A stretch of 64,000 nt of DNA, from positions 249,001 through 313,000 of the forward strand of contig NZ_CP092827.1 in the NCBI RefSeq assembly GCF_022533585.1, in the 5' to 3' direction. A program made the position numbers and the translations under genes. This stretch comes from Pseudomonas sp. LS.1a. GTDB lineage: Bacteria; Pseudomonadota; Gammaproteobacteria; Pseudomonadales; Pseudomonadaceae. The stretch's first letter is position 1. Every line of letters starts with the position of its first letter. Shown one piece after another: positions 39,258 to 48,163 of this stretch. Under the pieces are notes generated by a model. That model searched no databases, had not been told where the DNA came from, and saw only the letters and a program-made list of their open reading frames with translations.

Positions 39258-40463
39258 CTAACGGTCGCGCTCGGCGAGGATGAGCAGGTTGCGTGGGGTA
39301 AGTGGGTAGTCGCAGAACAGGCCAAGGCGCACGTTGTAGCCTTGTTCTTCGAGGAACAGGGCGCGATCGAGTACCAACCACAGCTCCAGCGGCCGGCGGA
39401 ACAGGTTGCGCACGCGCTCCAGGTTGCGGACCTCGGCCAGGCGCTGCCAGCCGGCGGCTTCCAGGGCTGCCCAGTCCGGGTTGCCAGTCAGCTGCAATTG
39501 CTTGAGTTCGGCCAGGTCGCGGCAGTACTGATCGAAGGTCTTCTCCAACCAGGCTACGGGTAGTGACGGTGTTGGCAGGTACTCATCGGTCTGGCGTTGC
39601 TGGCGCTGCAGCAGGTCGAAGCCCAGGCGCCTGGCCATCGAGGTGTCGCGCTGGCGCCGCACGCGGGCACCGGCGGTAACGGTTTCGCTCAGGGGAAGGC
39701 CCAGGTCGTCCAGTGACAGCCGCAGGCTGGAGGCTTGGGCGACTGTGGATAACGCCTGGTATTGCTGCGCCGCGATGCGGTTGTAGCAGCAGGGCGCCAC
39801 GGCCAGTTGCCGGCAACCTTGCTGGCTGGCCAGTTGCATCAGGCGTACATGCAGGTCGCCACAGGCATGCAGGGCGACCACGCTTTTGTCGCCAGCCAGG
39901 TGGCGGGCGCTGTCGTTGGCCATCACATCCTGGTGTACATGCTGCGCCGGCAAATGGTGGTGCGTGCTCAGGGCCTGGCCGGCGGCGACCAGCTCGGTGT
40001 CGTACTCCAGGCAGGTCAGCTGCTGGCCGGGTTGCAGCAGGCGGCGGCCCAGGTGGCCTTTGCCGGAGCACCAGTCCAGCCAGTGGCGGGGCTGTTCGCG
40101 GAAGGCCAGGTGGCTGGCGAAGGCTTCGATCTGCTGCCATTTGCGGCCGGGGACGGCGACGTCGAGGCGGTGCGCGGCGGTAGGCAGATCGGTTTTCGGG
40201 AGGTTACCGAGGGCCGCAAGCTGTCGGGCTTGCTGGGCCAGTTGCGGGAACGGGGCGGGCAACGGCGTAGCGGTGGTGTCGGTTTCGGCGTCTGCCAGGG
40301 AGCATTGGCGCAGGTGGGCGGCAAGCTCGGTGTGGGCGGTTTCCCAGGCCAGGTGCAGGGTGGTGAAGGGGCGGGGTTTCCACAGCTGCTGGTGCTCGAT
40401 CAGGAACTGGTCGAGGGCCTGGAAGCGGGTGCTCAGGTGGGGGCTGTGGAGGTGGTTGGGCAT
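39258..40463 (-). CDS. SAM-dependent methyltransferase
   Basis: A 401-residue protein with a Rossmann-type methyltransferase fold in its middle. The SAM motif is HWLDWCSGKGHLGRRLL (about residues 125-141), then LTCLEYDTELVAAGQALS, and VVALHACGDLHVRLMQLA with APCCYNRIA, resembling the methyltransferase domain fused to glutathione-transferase-like C-terminal proteins. The N-terminal 110 residues are family specific. Substrate unknown. It is bracketed by inverted copies of the same REP doublet. Confidence 0.78.
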   Translation of the reverse strand: MPNHLHSPHLSTRFQALDQFLIEHQQLWKPRPFTTLHLAWETAHTELAAHLRQCSLADAETDTTATPLPAPFPQLAQQARQLAALGNLPKTDLPTAAHRLDVAVPGRKWQQIEAFASHLAFREQPRHWLDWCSGKGHLGRRLLQPGQQLTCLEYDTELVAAGQALSTHHHLPAQHVHQDVMANDSARHLAGDKSVVALHACGDLHVRLMQLASQQGCRQLAVAPCCYNRIAAQQYQALSTVAQASSLRLSLDDLGLPLSETVTAGARVRRQRDTSMARRLGFDLLQRQQRQTDEYLPTPSLPVAWLEKTFDQYCRDLAELKQLQLTGNPDWAALEAAGWQRLAEVRNLERVRNLFRRPLELWLVLDRALFLEEQGYNVRLGLFCDYPLTPRNLLILAERDR

Positions 40464-40488
40464 GGGGAGGAAGTGTGTTGGGTTTTAG

Positions 40489-40580
40489 GGCCTCTTCGCG
40501 GGTAAACCCGCTCCCACAGGAATCACACAGCTTGAGAACAGTGATATCCCTGTGGGAGCGGGTTTACCCGCGAAGAAGGC
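40489..40580. repeat. REP doublet, GGGTAAACCC subtype (REPIN A, inverted)
   Basis: Inverted CTTCGCGGGTAAACCCGC units with spacer AATCACACAGCTTGAGAACA, the near-exact reverse complement of the doublet at 38294 including its spacer. Confidence 0.9.
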
Positions 40581-40588
40581 TAGGTGGT

Positions 40589-41278
40589 CTAGCGGCCTTG
40601 GCAGGCATCCACGCGCAACCAGCGCTCCAGCAGCTTGAAGCCTTGCACCAGTACGAACGAGATCACCAGGTAGAACACCCCGGCGGCAAAGAAGATCTCC
40701 ACCGGCAGGTAAGTGCGGGCGATGATGGTACGGGCCATGCCGGTCAGCTCCAGCAGGGTCACGGTACTGGCCAGGGCACTGGCCTTGAGCATCAGGATCA
40801 CTTCGTTGCTGTACGCCGGCAGGCCGATGCGCGCGGCGCGTGGCAGCATGATGTAGAACAGCGTCTTGCCCCGCGACATGCCCAACGCCCGTGCCGCCTC
40901 GATCTCGCCCTTGGGGATCGCCTGCAGCGCGCCGCGCAGGATCTCGGCGATGTAGGCGGCGGTATGCAGGGTCATGGTCAGCACGGTGCACCAGAACGGG
41001 TCGCGCAGGTACGGCCACAGCGAACTCGAACGCACCATGTCGAACTGCGCCAGGCCGTAGTAGACCAGGAACAGCTGCACCAGCAGCGGCGTGCCACGGA
41101 AGAAGAAGATGTAGCTGAACGGCACGGCGCGCACGTACCAGTGGCGCGAGGAGCGGGCGATGCCCAGCGGGATGGCCAGGATCAACCCGGCAACTACCGC
41201 GATGGCCACCAGCTCCAGGGTCAGGGTCGCACCCTGGGCCAGGCGTGGCAGCCATTTGATGATGACTTCCCAATTCAT
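40589..41278 (-). CDS. polar amino-acid ABC transporter permease (HisM-like)
   Basis: A 229-residue inner-membrane permease with five hydrophobic segments. The family signature with the EAA loop is EILRGALQAIPKGEIEAARALGMSRGKTLFYIMLPRAARIGLPAYSNEVILMLK. It pairs with the HisQ-like permease upstream, whose stop overlaps its start (TAATG). It is the last gene of the minus-strand operon ATPase - binding protein - HisQ - HisM. Homologues carry arginine, ornithine, lysine or histidine; the exact substrate is not visible. Confidence 0.9.
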   Translation of the reverse strand: MNWEVIIKWLPRLAQGATLTLELVAIAVVAGLILAIPLGIARSSRHWYVRAVPFSYIFFFRGTPLLVQLFLVYYGLAQFDMVRSSSLWPYLRDPFWCTVLTMTLHTAAYIAEILRGALQAIPKGEIEAARALGMSRGKTLFYIMLPRAARIGLPAYSNEVILMLKASALASTVTLLELTGMARTIIARTYLPVEIFFAAGVFYLVISFVLVQGFKLLERWLRVDACQGR

Positions 41279-41970
41279 TATTCGGCCCTCGCAAAGCCGC
41301 GAGCGGCGCGTTTTTCCATGAAGTGCATGCCGGTCATGGCAATGATGGTCAGGCTCAGGTAGATGCAGGCCGCGACCATGTAGAAGGTGAACGGCTCTTT
41401 GGTCACGGTCACGCCGATTTGAGCATGGCGCATGATTTCTTCCAGGCCGATCACCGACACCAGTGCGGTGTCTTTCATCAGGATCATGAACAGGTTGCCA
41501 AGGCCAGGCAGGGCGATGCGCCACATCTGCGGCAGGATGATCCGCGACAGGATGCGGCCCTTGGACAGGCCCAGTGCCAGGCCGGCTTCACGGTGGCCCT
41601 TGGGGATCGCCAGGATGGCGCCACGGAACACTTCGGTGGCATAGGCGCCGAAGCACAGGCCCAGGGCAATCACGCCAGCAGCGAAGGCGCTGAGCTCCAG
41701 GCCCGGCAGGTTCAGGGCTTCGCCGAGGGCGTTCATCAGCCCGACGGTGCCGAAATAGATAAGCAGTACCCAGAGCAGTTCGGGCACGCCGCGAACCAGG
41801 GTCGAGTAGAAGCCGCCAAGCCATTGCAGCGGCTTGATCGAGGAAGTCTTGGCCAGGGCGCCGAGCAGGCCCAGCACCAGGCCCAGCAGCAAGGCGCAAA
41901 GCGCCAGTTTTACGGTCATCAGGGTGCCGGCCATCATGGCCGGACCGAATCCGTGCAGGTCGATATTCAT
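41278..41970 (-). CDS. polar amino-acid ABC transporter permease (HisQ-like)
   Basis: A 230-residue inner-membrane permease. The EAA-loop signature is EVFRGAILAIPKGHREAGLALGLSKGRILSRIILPQMWRIALPGLGNLFMILMKDTALVSVIG. The N-terminal hydrophobic run VKLALCALLLGLVLGLLGAL follows MNIDLHGFGPAMMAGTLMT. Third gene of the four-gene transporter operon. Confidence 0.9.
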   Translation of the reverse strand: MNIDLHGFGPAMMAGTLMTVKLALCALLLGLVLGLLGALAKTSSIKPLQWLGGFYSTLVRGVPELLWVLLIYFGTVGLMNALGEALNLPGLELSAFAAGVIALGLCFGAYATEVFRGAILAIPKGHREAGLALGLSKGRILSRIILPQMWRIALPGLGNLFMILMKDTALVSVIGLEEIMRHAQIGVTVTKEPFTFYMVAACIYLSLTIIAMTGMHFMEKRAARGFARAE

Positions 41971-42024
41971 GGGCAGGTCATTCTAGGGACTGGCGCGCCG
42001 CAAGGGCGCGCCGGTCGGGGCGGA

Positions 42025-42780
42025 TCATTCGATGCTGAACGGGAAGTACTTGTCGTTGATCTTCTTGTACGTGCCGTCGGCCTTGATTTCTGCCAGGGCC
42101 TTGTTCAGGTCGTCGCGCAGCTTGGTGTCACCCTTGCGCACGGCAATGCCGATCTTGTCGCTGTCCATCACCGGCTCGCCCTTGAACTCGAAGTTCGAGC
42201 CGTCTTTGCTCTTCAGCCACTCGTACTGCACGTACTTGTCGGCCAGGATGCCGTCGATGCGGCCGGAAACCAGGTCGAGGTAGGCGTTTTCCTGGGTGTC
42301 GTACAGCTTGATCTCTACGTCGTCACCGTAGTTGTCTTCAAGCCAGGTGCCAGCCAAGGTGGCGCGCTGGGTGCCGATCACCTTGCCCTTGAGCGAAGCC
42401 TTGTCGGTCTTGAAGTCGGCGTTTTTCGGCGCGATGAACTGCAGCTTGTTGGAGTAGTACGGCTCGGTGAAGTCCACCGCCTGCTTGCGCTCGTCGGTGA
42501 TCGACAGCGACGACACCAGGAAGTCGAACTTCTTGGCGTTCAGGGCCGGGATGATGCCGTCCCAGTCGGAGGTGACGACCGAGCACTCGACTTTCATCTT
42601 GGCGCACAGGGCGTCGCCGATGTCTTTGTCGAAGCCGACCACGTTACCGCTGGCATCCTTGTTGTTGAACGGTGGGTAGGCGGCTTCGATACCCATGCGC
42701 AGTTTTTCTGCGGCCAGGGCGTTGGCCGACATTACCAGCGTGGCAGCAGCTGCCAGGAGGAACTTCTTGTAAGTGTGCAT
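42025..42780 (-). CDS. periplasmic amino-acid-binding protein of ABC transporter
   Basis: A 251-residue solute-binding protein, with signal peptide MHTYKKFLLAAAATLVMSANALA, mature start AEKLRMGIEAAYPPFNNKDASGNVVGFDKDIGDALC. Family 3 blocks include WDGIIPALNAKKFDFLVSSLSITDERKQAVDFTEPYY. The SITDERK segment is the usual ligand-binding loop of basic amino-acid binders (HisJ/LAO/ArgT class), supporting a His, Lys, Arg or Orn substrate. GGAG lies 9 bases before the ATG. It lies 11 bases after the ATPase gene. Confidence 0.92.
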   Translation of the reverse strand: MHTYKKFLLAAAATLVMSANALAAEKLRMGIEAAYPPFNNKDASGNVVGFDKDIGDALCAKMKVECSVVTSDWDGIIPALNAKKFDFLVSSLSITDERKQAVDFTEPYYSNKLQFIAPKNADFKTDKASLKGKVIGTQRATLAGTWLEDNYGDDVEIKLYDTQENAYLDLVSGRIDGILADKYVQYEWLKSKDGSNFEFKGEPVMDSDKIGIAVRKGDTKLRDDLNKALAEIKADGTYKKINDKYFPFSIE

Positions 42781-42791
42781 GTATTGCTCCG

Positions 42792-43565
42792 TTAGCGGTG
42801 GCTGGACATGAATTGCTTGCAACGCGCCGAGGTCGGGTTTTCGAAGACCTGCTGCGGCGATCCCTGCTCTTCGACCAGGCCTTGGTGCAGGAAGACGACT
42901 TCACTGGACACATGGCGGGCAAAGCTCATCTCGTGCGTCACCAGCAGCATGGTACGGCCTTCTTCGGCCAATGCGCGGATAACGTTTAGCACTTCCTGGA
43001 CCATTTCCGGGTCGAGCGCCGAAGTTGGCTCGTCGAACAGGATGACCTTGGGCTTCATGGCCAGGGTACGGGCAATGGCGGCGCGCTGTTGCTGGCCACC
43101 GGAAAGCTGGGCGGGGTAGCTGTGGCGCTTGTCGTAGATGCCGACCTTGTTCAGCAGGGCTTCGGCGGCTTCGATGGCTTCGGCCTTGCTCTGGCCGAGC
43201 ACGCGGCGTGGCGCCTCGATGATGTTGTCGAGGATCGACATGTGCGGCCACAGGTTGAAGTTCTGGAAGACGAAGCCGATCTCGCTGCGCAGGCGGTTGA
43301 TCTGGCGGTTGTCGGCGGCGACCAGGTCGCCGTTCTTGGCGGCCTTGAGCTTGAGGGCTTCACCGGCGACCAGGATTTCGCCCTGGTGCGGGTTCTCGAG
43401 CAGGTTGATGCAGCGCAGCAGGGTGGACTTGCCGGAGCCGGACGACCCCAGGATGGAGATCACGTCACCGTCGCGCGCGGTCAGCGAAATGCCCTTGAGA
43501 ATTTCCTGCTCGCCGTAGCGTTTGTGCAGATTGCGGATTTCCAGCGCGGGCGTGGCCTGAGCCAT
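42792..43565 (-). CDS. amino-acid ABC transporter ATPase (HisP-like)
   Basis: A 257-residue ATPase. Walker A is [20 protein letters not shown], the Q loop [13 protein letters not shown], signature [17 protein letters not shown], Walker [15 protein letters not shown] and switch His LLVTHEM. HisP-type features include the insertion [26 protein letters not shown]. First gene of the operon. The upstream gap to gabP is 664 bases. Confidence 0.93.
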   Translation of the reverse strand: MAQATPALEIRNLHKRYGEQEILKGISLTARDGDVISILGSSGSGKSTLLRCINLLENPHQGEILVAGEALKLKAAKNGDLVAADNRQINRLRSEIGFVFQNFNLWPHMSILDNIIEAPRRVLGQSKAEAIEAAEALLNKVGIYDKRHSYPAQLSGGQQQRAAIARTLAMKPKVILFDEPTSALDPEMVQEVLNVIRALAEEGRTMLLVTHEMSFARHVSSEVVFLHQGLVEEQGSPQQVFENPTSARCKQFMSSHR

Positions 43566-43814
43566 GTGCGGTCCTCATGTGTACGGGTGCGTTCCCAGCT
43601 GTTGGCGGCCTTCCTGGCGTGCGCCAAGCTAGCATAGCGGCATTATGACGGCCAACAGGGTCGCTGGGCACTCGGGGCGCTGGTGGGGCAGTTTGTCGCA
43701 TCGTTGCAGCGCAACGTCGCGCGGATGTCCGCGAAGGTGTCGCCCAGCACCAGAGCCTTGATGAAAAAAGGCGCGATGGTGCCAGCTTTGGCCCGCTCAT
43801 GGAAGCGGTTTTAG

Positions 43815-43900
43815 ACCTTTCGCGGGCACGCCCGCTCCCACAGGTTCTTTAAATAGCCCAAATGGTTGCACCTGACCTGTGGGAGCGGGCGTGCCCGCGA
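43815..43900. repeat. REP doublet, GGGCACGCCC subtype
   Basis: Inverted CGCGGGCACGCCCGCTCCC units in the gap between the divergent transporter operon and gabP. It is one of the few doublets here that lie between gene starts rather than ends. Confidence 0.85.
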
Positions 43901-43957
43901 ACGGGGGCGGTCAGGTCTTGAGGTTGTACCTGTAGGTTGCACTTTTTGGCATTGCAG

Positions 43958-43994
43958 TGGTGCACAGGTGTTACCTGGGAGCACCTTTGGTGCA
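43958..43994 (+). promoter_or_regulatory. palindrome and direct repeats upstream of gabP
   Basis: GGTGC-AC-AGGT (43959-43969) mirrors ACCT-GGGA-GCACC (43973-43985). TGGTGCA also occurs twice in direct orientation (43958 and 43988), 30 bases or about three helical turns apart. It lies about 240 bases before the gabP start. The remainder of the 664-base gap shows only the REP doublet. Confidence 0.35.
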
Positions 43995-44229
43995 TTTGTA
44001 AGTGGGTATTTCAGTAATCCGATGATTTGGCGGCCTTTCGGTCAGTCACTGGCCGAAAGCCCTCCAAACCGCGTACTAAAAGGCCCGCCGACTTTTCTGA
44101 CGAATGCATTCGGCACATGGCGCGCTTATTGCCAGTAGGAAACCGCCGATTGCAGCGACGCCCAGGTCAACCCCAGGCGCGCTCCGTACCCGCAGTCGGC
44201 GTGGTCCACTCCTTACAAAGGTAGTTTTA

Positions 44230-45615
44230 ATGAGCGGTAACAATTCCAATGACCTCGCTCAGGGGCTCAAACAACGGCATGTGACCATGCTGTCCATCGC
44301 TGGCGTCATCGGTGCCGGTCTGTTCGTTGGCTCCGGCCACGCCATCGCTGCTGCCGGCCCTGCCGTGCTGCTAGCCTATGCTGCCGCCGGTACGCTGGTC
44401 GTGCTGGTCATGCGCATGTTGGGTGAAATGGCGGTCGCCTCGCCTGACACCGGGTCGTTCTCTACATATGCCGACCGCGCCATCGGGCGCTGGGCCGGTT
44501 TCACCATTGGCTGGCTGTACTGGTGGTTCTGGGTGCTGGTCATTCCGCTTGAGGCCAACGCCGCCGCGGCCATTCTGCATGCCTGGTTCCCTGCGGTTGA
44601 CCTGTGGGCGTTCTCCCTGGTCATCACCCTGGCGCTGACCCTGACCAACCTGTGCAGCGTGAAGAACTACGGCGAGTTCGAGTTCTGGTTCGCCCTGCTC
44701 AAGGTGCTGGCAATCATCGGCTTCATCGCTGTGGGTTGTGCTGCCTTGTTCGGCTTTGTGCCGAGCAGCCAGGTAAGCGGTGCCAGCCACCTGTTCGACA
44801 CCCAGGGCTTCATGCCTAACGGCCTGGGCGCGGTGCTGGCAGCCATGCTGACCACCATGTTCTCGTTCATGGGTACCGAAATCGTTACCATCGCCGCAGC
44901 CGAGTCGAAGGACCCGGGCAAGCAGATCAGCCGCGCCACCAACTCGGTGATCTGGCGTATCTGCCTGTTCTACCTGGTGTCGATCTTCCTGGTCGTGGCC
45001 CTGGTACCGTGGAACGACCCGGCCCTGGCCGAGACCGGTTCCTACCAGACCGTGCTGAGCCGCATCGGCGTGCCGAATGCCAAGCTGATCGTCGACATCG
45101 TCGTGCTGATCGCCGTGACCAGCTGCCTGAACTCGGCGCTGTACACCTCGTCGCGCATGCTGTTCTCGCTGAGCAAGCGTGGTGACGCCCCGGCCATTGC
45201 CCAGCGCACCACCAAGTCGGCTACCCCGCATGTGGCGGTTCTGCTGTCCACTGCTGCGGCGTTCCTCTGTGTGTTCGCCAACTTCGTGGCCCCGGCCCAG
45301 GTATTCGAGTTCCTGCTGGCCAGTTCCGGTGCCATTGCGCTGCTGGTGTACCTGGTGATTGCCGTATCGCAGCTGCGCATGCGTGCCCAGCGTGAGGCCC
45401 GCGGCGAGAAGATCACCTTCAAGATGTGGCTGTTCCCGGGCCTGACCTGGGCGACCATTGCCTTCATCATTGCCATTCTGGCGGTGATGGCGCTGCGTGA
45501 GGACCACCGCGCCGAAATCATCGCGACCGCACTGCTGAGCATTGGTGTGGTGGCGGCTGGCTTGCTGGTGCACCGCAAGCGTGAAGCTGCCGGGCGGGTG
45601 GCGCTGGATAACTGA
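44230..45615 (+). CDS. gabP: GABA permease (amino acid-polyamine-organocation family)
   Basis: A 461-residue inner-membrane permease with about 12 hydrophobic segments. The N-terminus NDLAQGLKQRHVTMLSIAGVIGAGLFVGSGHAI and the EIVTIAAAESKDPGKQISRATNSVIWRI loop are those of the AAT/GabP group. GABP-type features such as EANAAAAILHAWFP support GABA uptake, although other amino acids cannot be excluded. The ATG at 44230 follows AAAGGTAG. A strong terminator follows. Confidence 0.85.
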   Translation: MSGNNSNDLAQGLKQRHVTMLSIAGVIGAGLFVGSGHAIAAAGPAVLLAYAAAGTLVVLVMRMLGEMAVASPDTGSFSTYADRAIGRWAGFTIGWLYWWFWVLVIPLEANAAAAILHAWFPAVDLWAFSLVITLALTLTNLCSVKNYGEFEFWFALLKVLAIIGFIAVGCAALFGFVPSSQVSGASHLFDTQGFMPNGLGAVLAAMLTTMFSFMGTEIVTIAAAESKDPGKQISRATNSVIWRICLFYLVSIFLVVALVPWNDPALAETGSYQTVLSRIGVPNAKLIVDIVVLIAVTSCLNSALYTSSRMLFSLSKRGDAPAIAQRTTKSATPHVAVLLSTAAAFLCVFANFVAPAQVFEFLLASSGAIALLVYLVIAVSQLRMRAQREARGEKITFKMWLFPGLTWATIAFIIAILAVMALREDHRAEIIATALLSIGVVAAGLLVHRKREAAGRVALDN

Positions 45616-45633
45616 TCCGCGCTGGCTGAAATG

Positions 45634-45672
45634 AAAAGGCCGCGTCCTGTGAAGGGCGCGGCCTTTTTATTG
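45634..45672 (+). terminator. terminator of gabP
   Basis: AAAAGGCCGCG and CGCGGCCTTTTT pair around TCCTGTGAAGGG and end in a T-run, 19 bases after the gabP stop. Confidence 0.9.
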
Positions 45673-45674
45673 CC

Positions 45675-45768
45675 TGTACCGGCCTCTTCGCGGGTAAACC
45701 TGCTCCTACAGGTACACCACATATCTCAATTGCGGTGATATCCCTGTGGGAGCGGGTTTACCCGCGAA
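45675..45768. repeat. REP doublet, GGGTAAACC subtype
   Basis: Inverted CTTCGCGGGTAAACC units with small changes in the left arm (CTGCTCCTAC). It lies between gabP and the converging gene at 45795. Confidence 0.85.
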
Positions 45769-45794
45769 TGGGCGGGGCAGGTCACATGGCCCTG

Positions 45795-46238
45795 TCAGCC
45801 AAACTGCTTCTGCTGCTGTTGCTGCTTGGCAACCAGCTCCGAAGCGGCCACGTAGGCTGCCTGGAACTCATCGCTTTCCAGCCAGGCCATGGTGGCTTCT
45901 TCGTCGGCCCCATCCAGCCATTTGCGGTAGGCGTTGAACACCAGCACGATGTAGTCGGTGGCGTGTTCTTCCTTGTGCCCTTTGAGCACCAGGGCCAGCA
46001 GCGGGTCCACCAGGAACACCGAGATCATCGGCACCAGGCCGCCTTCCTGGGCTTCCTTCATTTTCTTGAACAGCGGGTCGTAGCTGCCCGACTCCATGGC
46101 CTTGTTGTACACCTGCTCGATGCTGGCGCTGTCGCCGGCACTGGCCTTGACTGCCTGGCCGCTGCGTACCATGCGGTTCTGCTTGGCCTTGCTGGCTGCG
46201 CGCTTGGCGCGTTTCTGTTGCTTGGTAGGGGTGGCCAT
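45795..46238 (-). CDS. hypothetical protein with basic N-terminus and Gln-rich end
   Basis: A 147-residue soluble protein. It starts MATPTKQQKRAKRAASKAKQ, a strongly basic helix, has a central helical part (IEQVYNKAMESGSYDPLFKKMKEAQEGGLVPMISVFLVDPLLALVLK) and ends VAKQQQQQKQFG. AAGGA lies 10 bases before the ATG. No family named. The basic start may bind nucleic acid. Confidence 0.75.
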   Translation of the reverse strand: MATPTKQQKRAKRAASKAKQNRMVRSGQAVKASAGDSASIEQVYNKAMESGSYDPLFKKMKEAQEGGLVPMISVFLVDPLLALVLKGHKEEHATDYIVLVFNAYRKWLDGADEEATMAWLESDEFQAAYVAASELVAKQQQQQKQFG

Positions 46239-46477
46239 GGGGCAATCCTTGGGTGTGTCTGAAAGTGCGCGTATTGAAGCGCAATTGCCCGAGAAACCCA
46301 AGCCGTGTGCCTAGGCAACGCAGGCTGGGGCGTTCTGCCATGGACATGCCTCCTGATTATGCCTGCCAGCCGGCCTGCGTAACGTCTCTCCCGCTGTCAC
46401 CCATGTTCGGGTGGCGGCTCGACATTGCGCCAAATCGGCGTTTGCAGATGCGCACAGTTGCGCTGAAGGAGAGAGCG

Positions 46478-46711
46478 ATGAAGCACTACTACCTTGTGAC
46501 CCTGTACGGCTATGACGGGGAGGGTGAGCTTTTCTATTCGACGGGGTTCGCCAAATGCAACCGGCAGTCAATCACCAAGGCTGACCTTGAGGCGATTGTT
46601 CAAAAAGGCAAAGAGGACAGTGAGTTCGAACTCAAACTGCACGGAGTTTCCTATCTGGGCGAAATGACCGAGGATGCCTTCGAGCATCTCCGTTCCATGC
46701 AGGACGAATAA
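46478..46711 (+). CDS. small hypothetical protein
   Basis: A 77-residue protein, MKHYYLVTLYGYDGEGELFYSTGFA at the N-terminus and an acidic helical end MTEDAFEHLRSMQDE. It has an ideal ribosome site (GAAGGAGAGAGCG before the ATG), reads as a compact alpha/beta protein, and is followed by a strong hairpin. No family recognised. It is divergent from the hypothetical at 45795. Confidence 0.75.
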   Translation: MKHYYLVTLYGYDGEGELFYSTGFAKCNRQSITKADLEAIVQKGKEDSEFELKLHGVSYLGEMTEDAFEHLRSMQDE

Positions 46712-46718
46712 GATTCGC

Positions 46719-46742
46719 CCGCAGCCCGTCTTCGGGCTGCGG
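46719..46742 (+). terminator. hairpin after the small gene
   Basis: CCGCAGCCCG and CGGGCTGCGG form a perfect 10-bp stem with loop TCTT, 7 bases after the stop. The following TGTCTGTC is only weakly T-rich. Confidence 0.6.
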
Positions 46743-46767
46743 TGTCTGTCGAAGGCGGGTCGAGTTT

Positions 46768-47747
46768 TCAGGCTGCTGGCTGGGGTGTCTCGTCTTCTTC
46801 GAACCCGCGTGAAGCCCGGCCTACCAGCAGAGGGTCGGGTGCATGTGCCACCTGAGGGTCCTTGCCCGGGTAGTCCAGCGCGTGCAGGAAATGCCGGATG
46901 CAATTGATCCGCGCACGCTTCTTGTCATCGGACTTGATCACTGTCCATGGCGCATCGGCCGTGTCGGTATGGAAGAACATCGCTTCCTTGGCAGCGGTGT
47001 AGTCGTCCCACTTGTCCAGCGACTTGATGTCGATTGGCGACAGCTTCCAGTGCTTGAGCGGGTCGTCCCGGCGCGAGATGAAGCGGCGCAGCTGCTCTTC
47101 GCGGTTCACCGAGAACCAGTACTTGAACAGCAGGATGCCGCTGTTGCACAGCATCCGCTCCAGGTCCGGGGCCTGGCGCATGAATTCCAGGTACTGCAGG
47201 GGCGTGCAGAAGTCCATCACCTTCTCGACCCCGGCGCGGTTGTACCAGGAGCGGTCGAAGAACACCATTTCACCCGCCGTGGGCAGGTGCTGGATGTAGC
47301 GCTGGAAGTACCACTGGCCTTTTTCCTGCTCGGAAGGTTTTTCCAGGGCAACGATGCGCGCACCACGAGGGTTGAGGTGTTCCATGAAGCGCTTGATGGT
47401 GCCGCCCTTGCCTGCGGCATCGCGCCCTTCGAACAGGATCACCACGCGCTGGCCGGTTTCCTTCACCCAGCTCTGTACCTTCAGCAACTCGATCTGCAGC
47501 GCGTGCTTGGCCTTTTCGTAGTCCTGGCGACGCATACGGGTGCGGTAGGGGTAGCTGGCCGGCAGGCGGGCCGAGGTGCTGTCTTCGTTGCTGCCCTTGG
47601 GGGCGGTGGCGACTTCCAGTGCCGCAGGTTGCTGGCTGATGCTGGTGATGGTCGGCTCCGGCTTGCGCTGGCGGGGGCGGCGCGTGCGGGCTGTGGTAAT
47701 GGCGGGCTCGCTGGGGGCGGGGAGCAGGAGGGGGATTCTTCGCTCAT
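46768..47747 (-). CDS. ppk2: polyphosphate kinase 2, apparent frameshift near the start
   Basis: PPK2-family enzyme transferring phosphate between polyphosphate and nucleoside diphosphates. Walker A FEGRDAAGKGGTIKRFMEHLNPRGARIVAL, the FFDRSWYNRAGVEKVM lid/Walker B block and SPIDIKSLDKWDDYTAAKEAMFFHTDT are intact. The ATG at 47535 opens the intact frame but has no ribosome site and cuts off the conserved SYPYRTRM. An ATG at 47747 has AAGGA before it and reads MSEESP, then is out of frame. Adding one C to the C5 tract (plus-strand G 47730-47734) joins it to LLLPAPSEPAITTARTRRPRQ and the rest: 326 residues. Confidence 0.85.
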
Positions 47748-47823
47748 GGAGGTCCTTGCGAGGTCAGGTCGAATGTCCACCTGGCATCTTAAGGATGAGC
47801 GATTGATAGCGTTTTGATGTTGG

Positions 47824-47952
47824 TCAACTTAGGTTGCCTGAATGAGCCATTCCTGCAGTGCAGGTGAGTTTTCTGGCGATCGCTTTCTTATTGCCTTTGG
47901 CAAACGCTATCGCGCTGTCCCATAGCTGTTGCTCTTCTGCCGTAAAAACCAT
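47824..47952 (-). CDS. 42-residue small ORF, possible gene remnant
   Basis: MVFTAEEQQLWDSAIAFAKG then NKKAIARKLTC and a short divergent end. It has a good ribosome site (AAAGGAGAGGCAA before the ATG) in an otherwise empty gap between ppk2 and tRNA-Phe. The helical start resembles the N-terminus of a larger cytoplasmic protein that stops early; zeta-toxin-like proteins begin in a similar way, but this is a guess. It could be a real small protein or a decayed fragment. Confidence 0.4.
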   Translation of the reverse strand: MVFTAEEQQLWDSAIAFAKGNKKAIARKLTCTAGMAHSGNLS

Positions 47953-48090
47953 TTGCCTCTCCTTTCAAGCGGGCCGCTTGGGGGAGGAGTCTCGGCTTGA
48001 GTAGTAACGGAATCCAGTGCCTTGTCATGACGGTATGTTGCAGTAGGGGGGCGCTGGCCGGAGAGGTGGAACGGGTAGAAAACCACAGAC

Positions 48091-48121
48091 AACAAAAAAC
48101 CCGCACTAGGCGGGTTTCTTG
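48091..48121 (-). terminator. terminator of tRNA-Phe
   Basis: On the minus strand AAACCCGCC and GCGGGTTTTTT pair around TAGT and end in a T-run, about 43 bases after the tRNA. Confidence 0.85.
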
Positions 48122-48163
48122 TTGTCGCTTCGGGTAACTTTGCAACCACCAGAAGCTTGAAGG

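Noticed and set aside
43941..43965. sigma-54 promoter before gabP (TTGGCATTGCAG...TGCA)
   Set aside because: The GG and GC positions are 12 bases apart instead of 10, so it does not fit.
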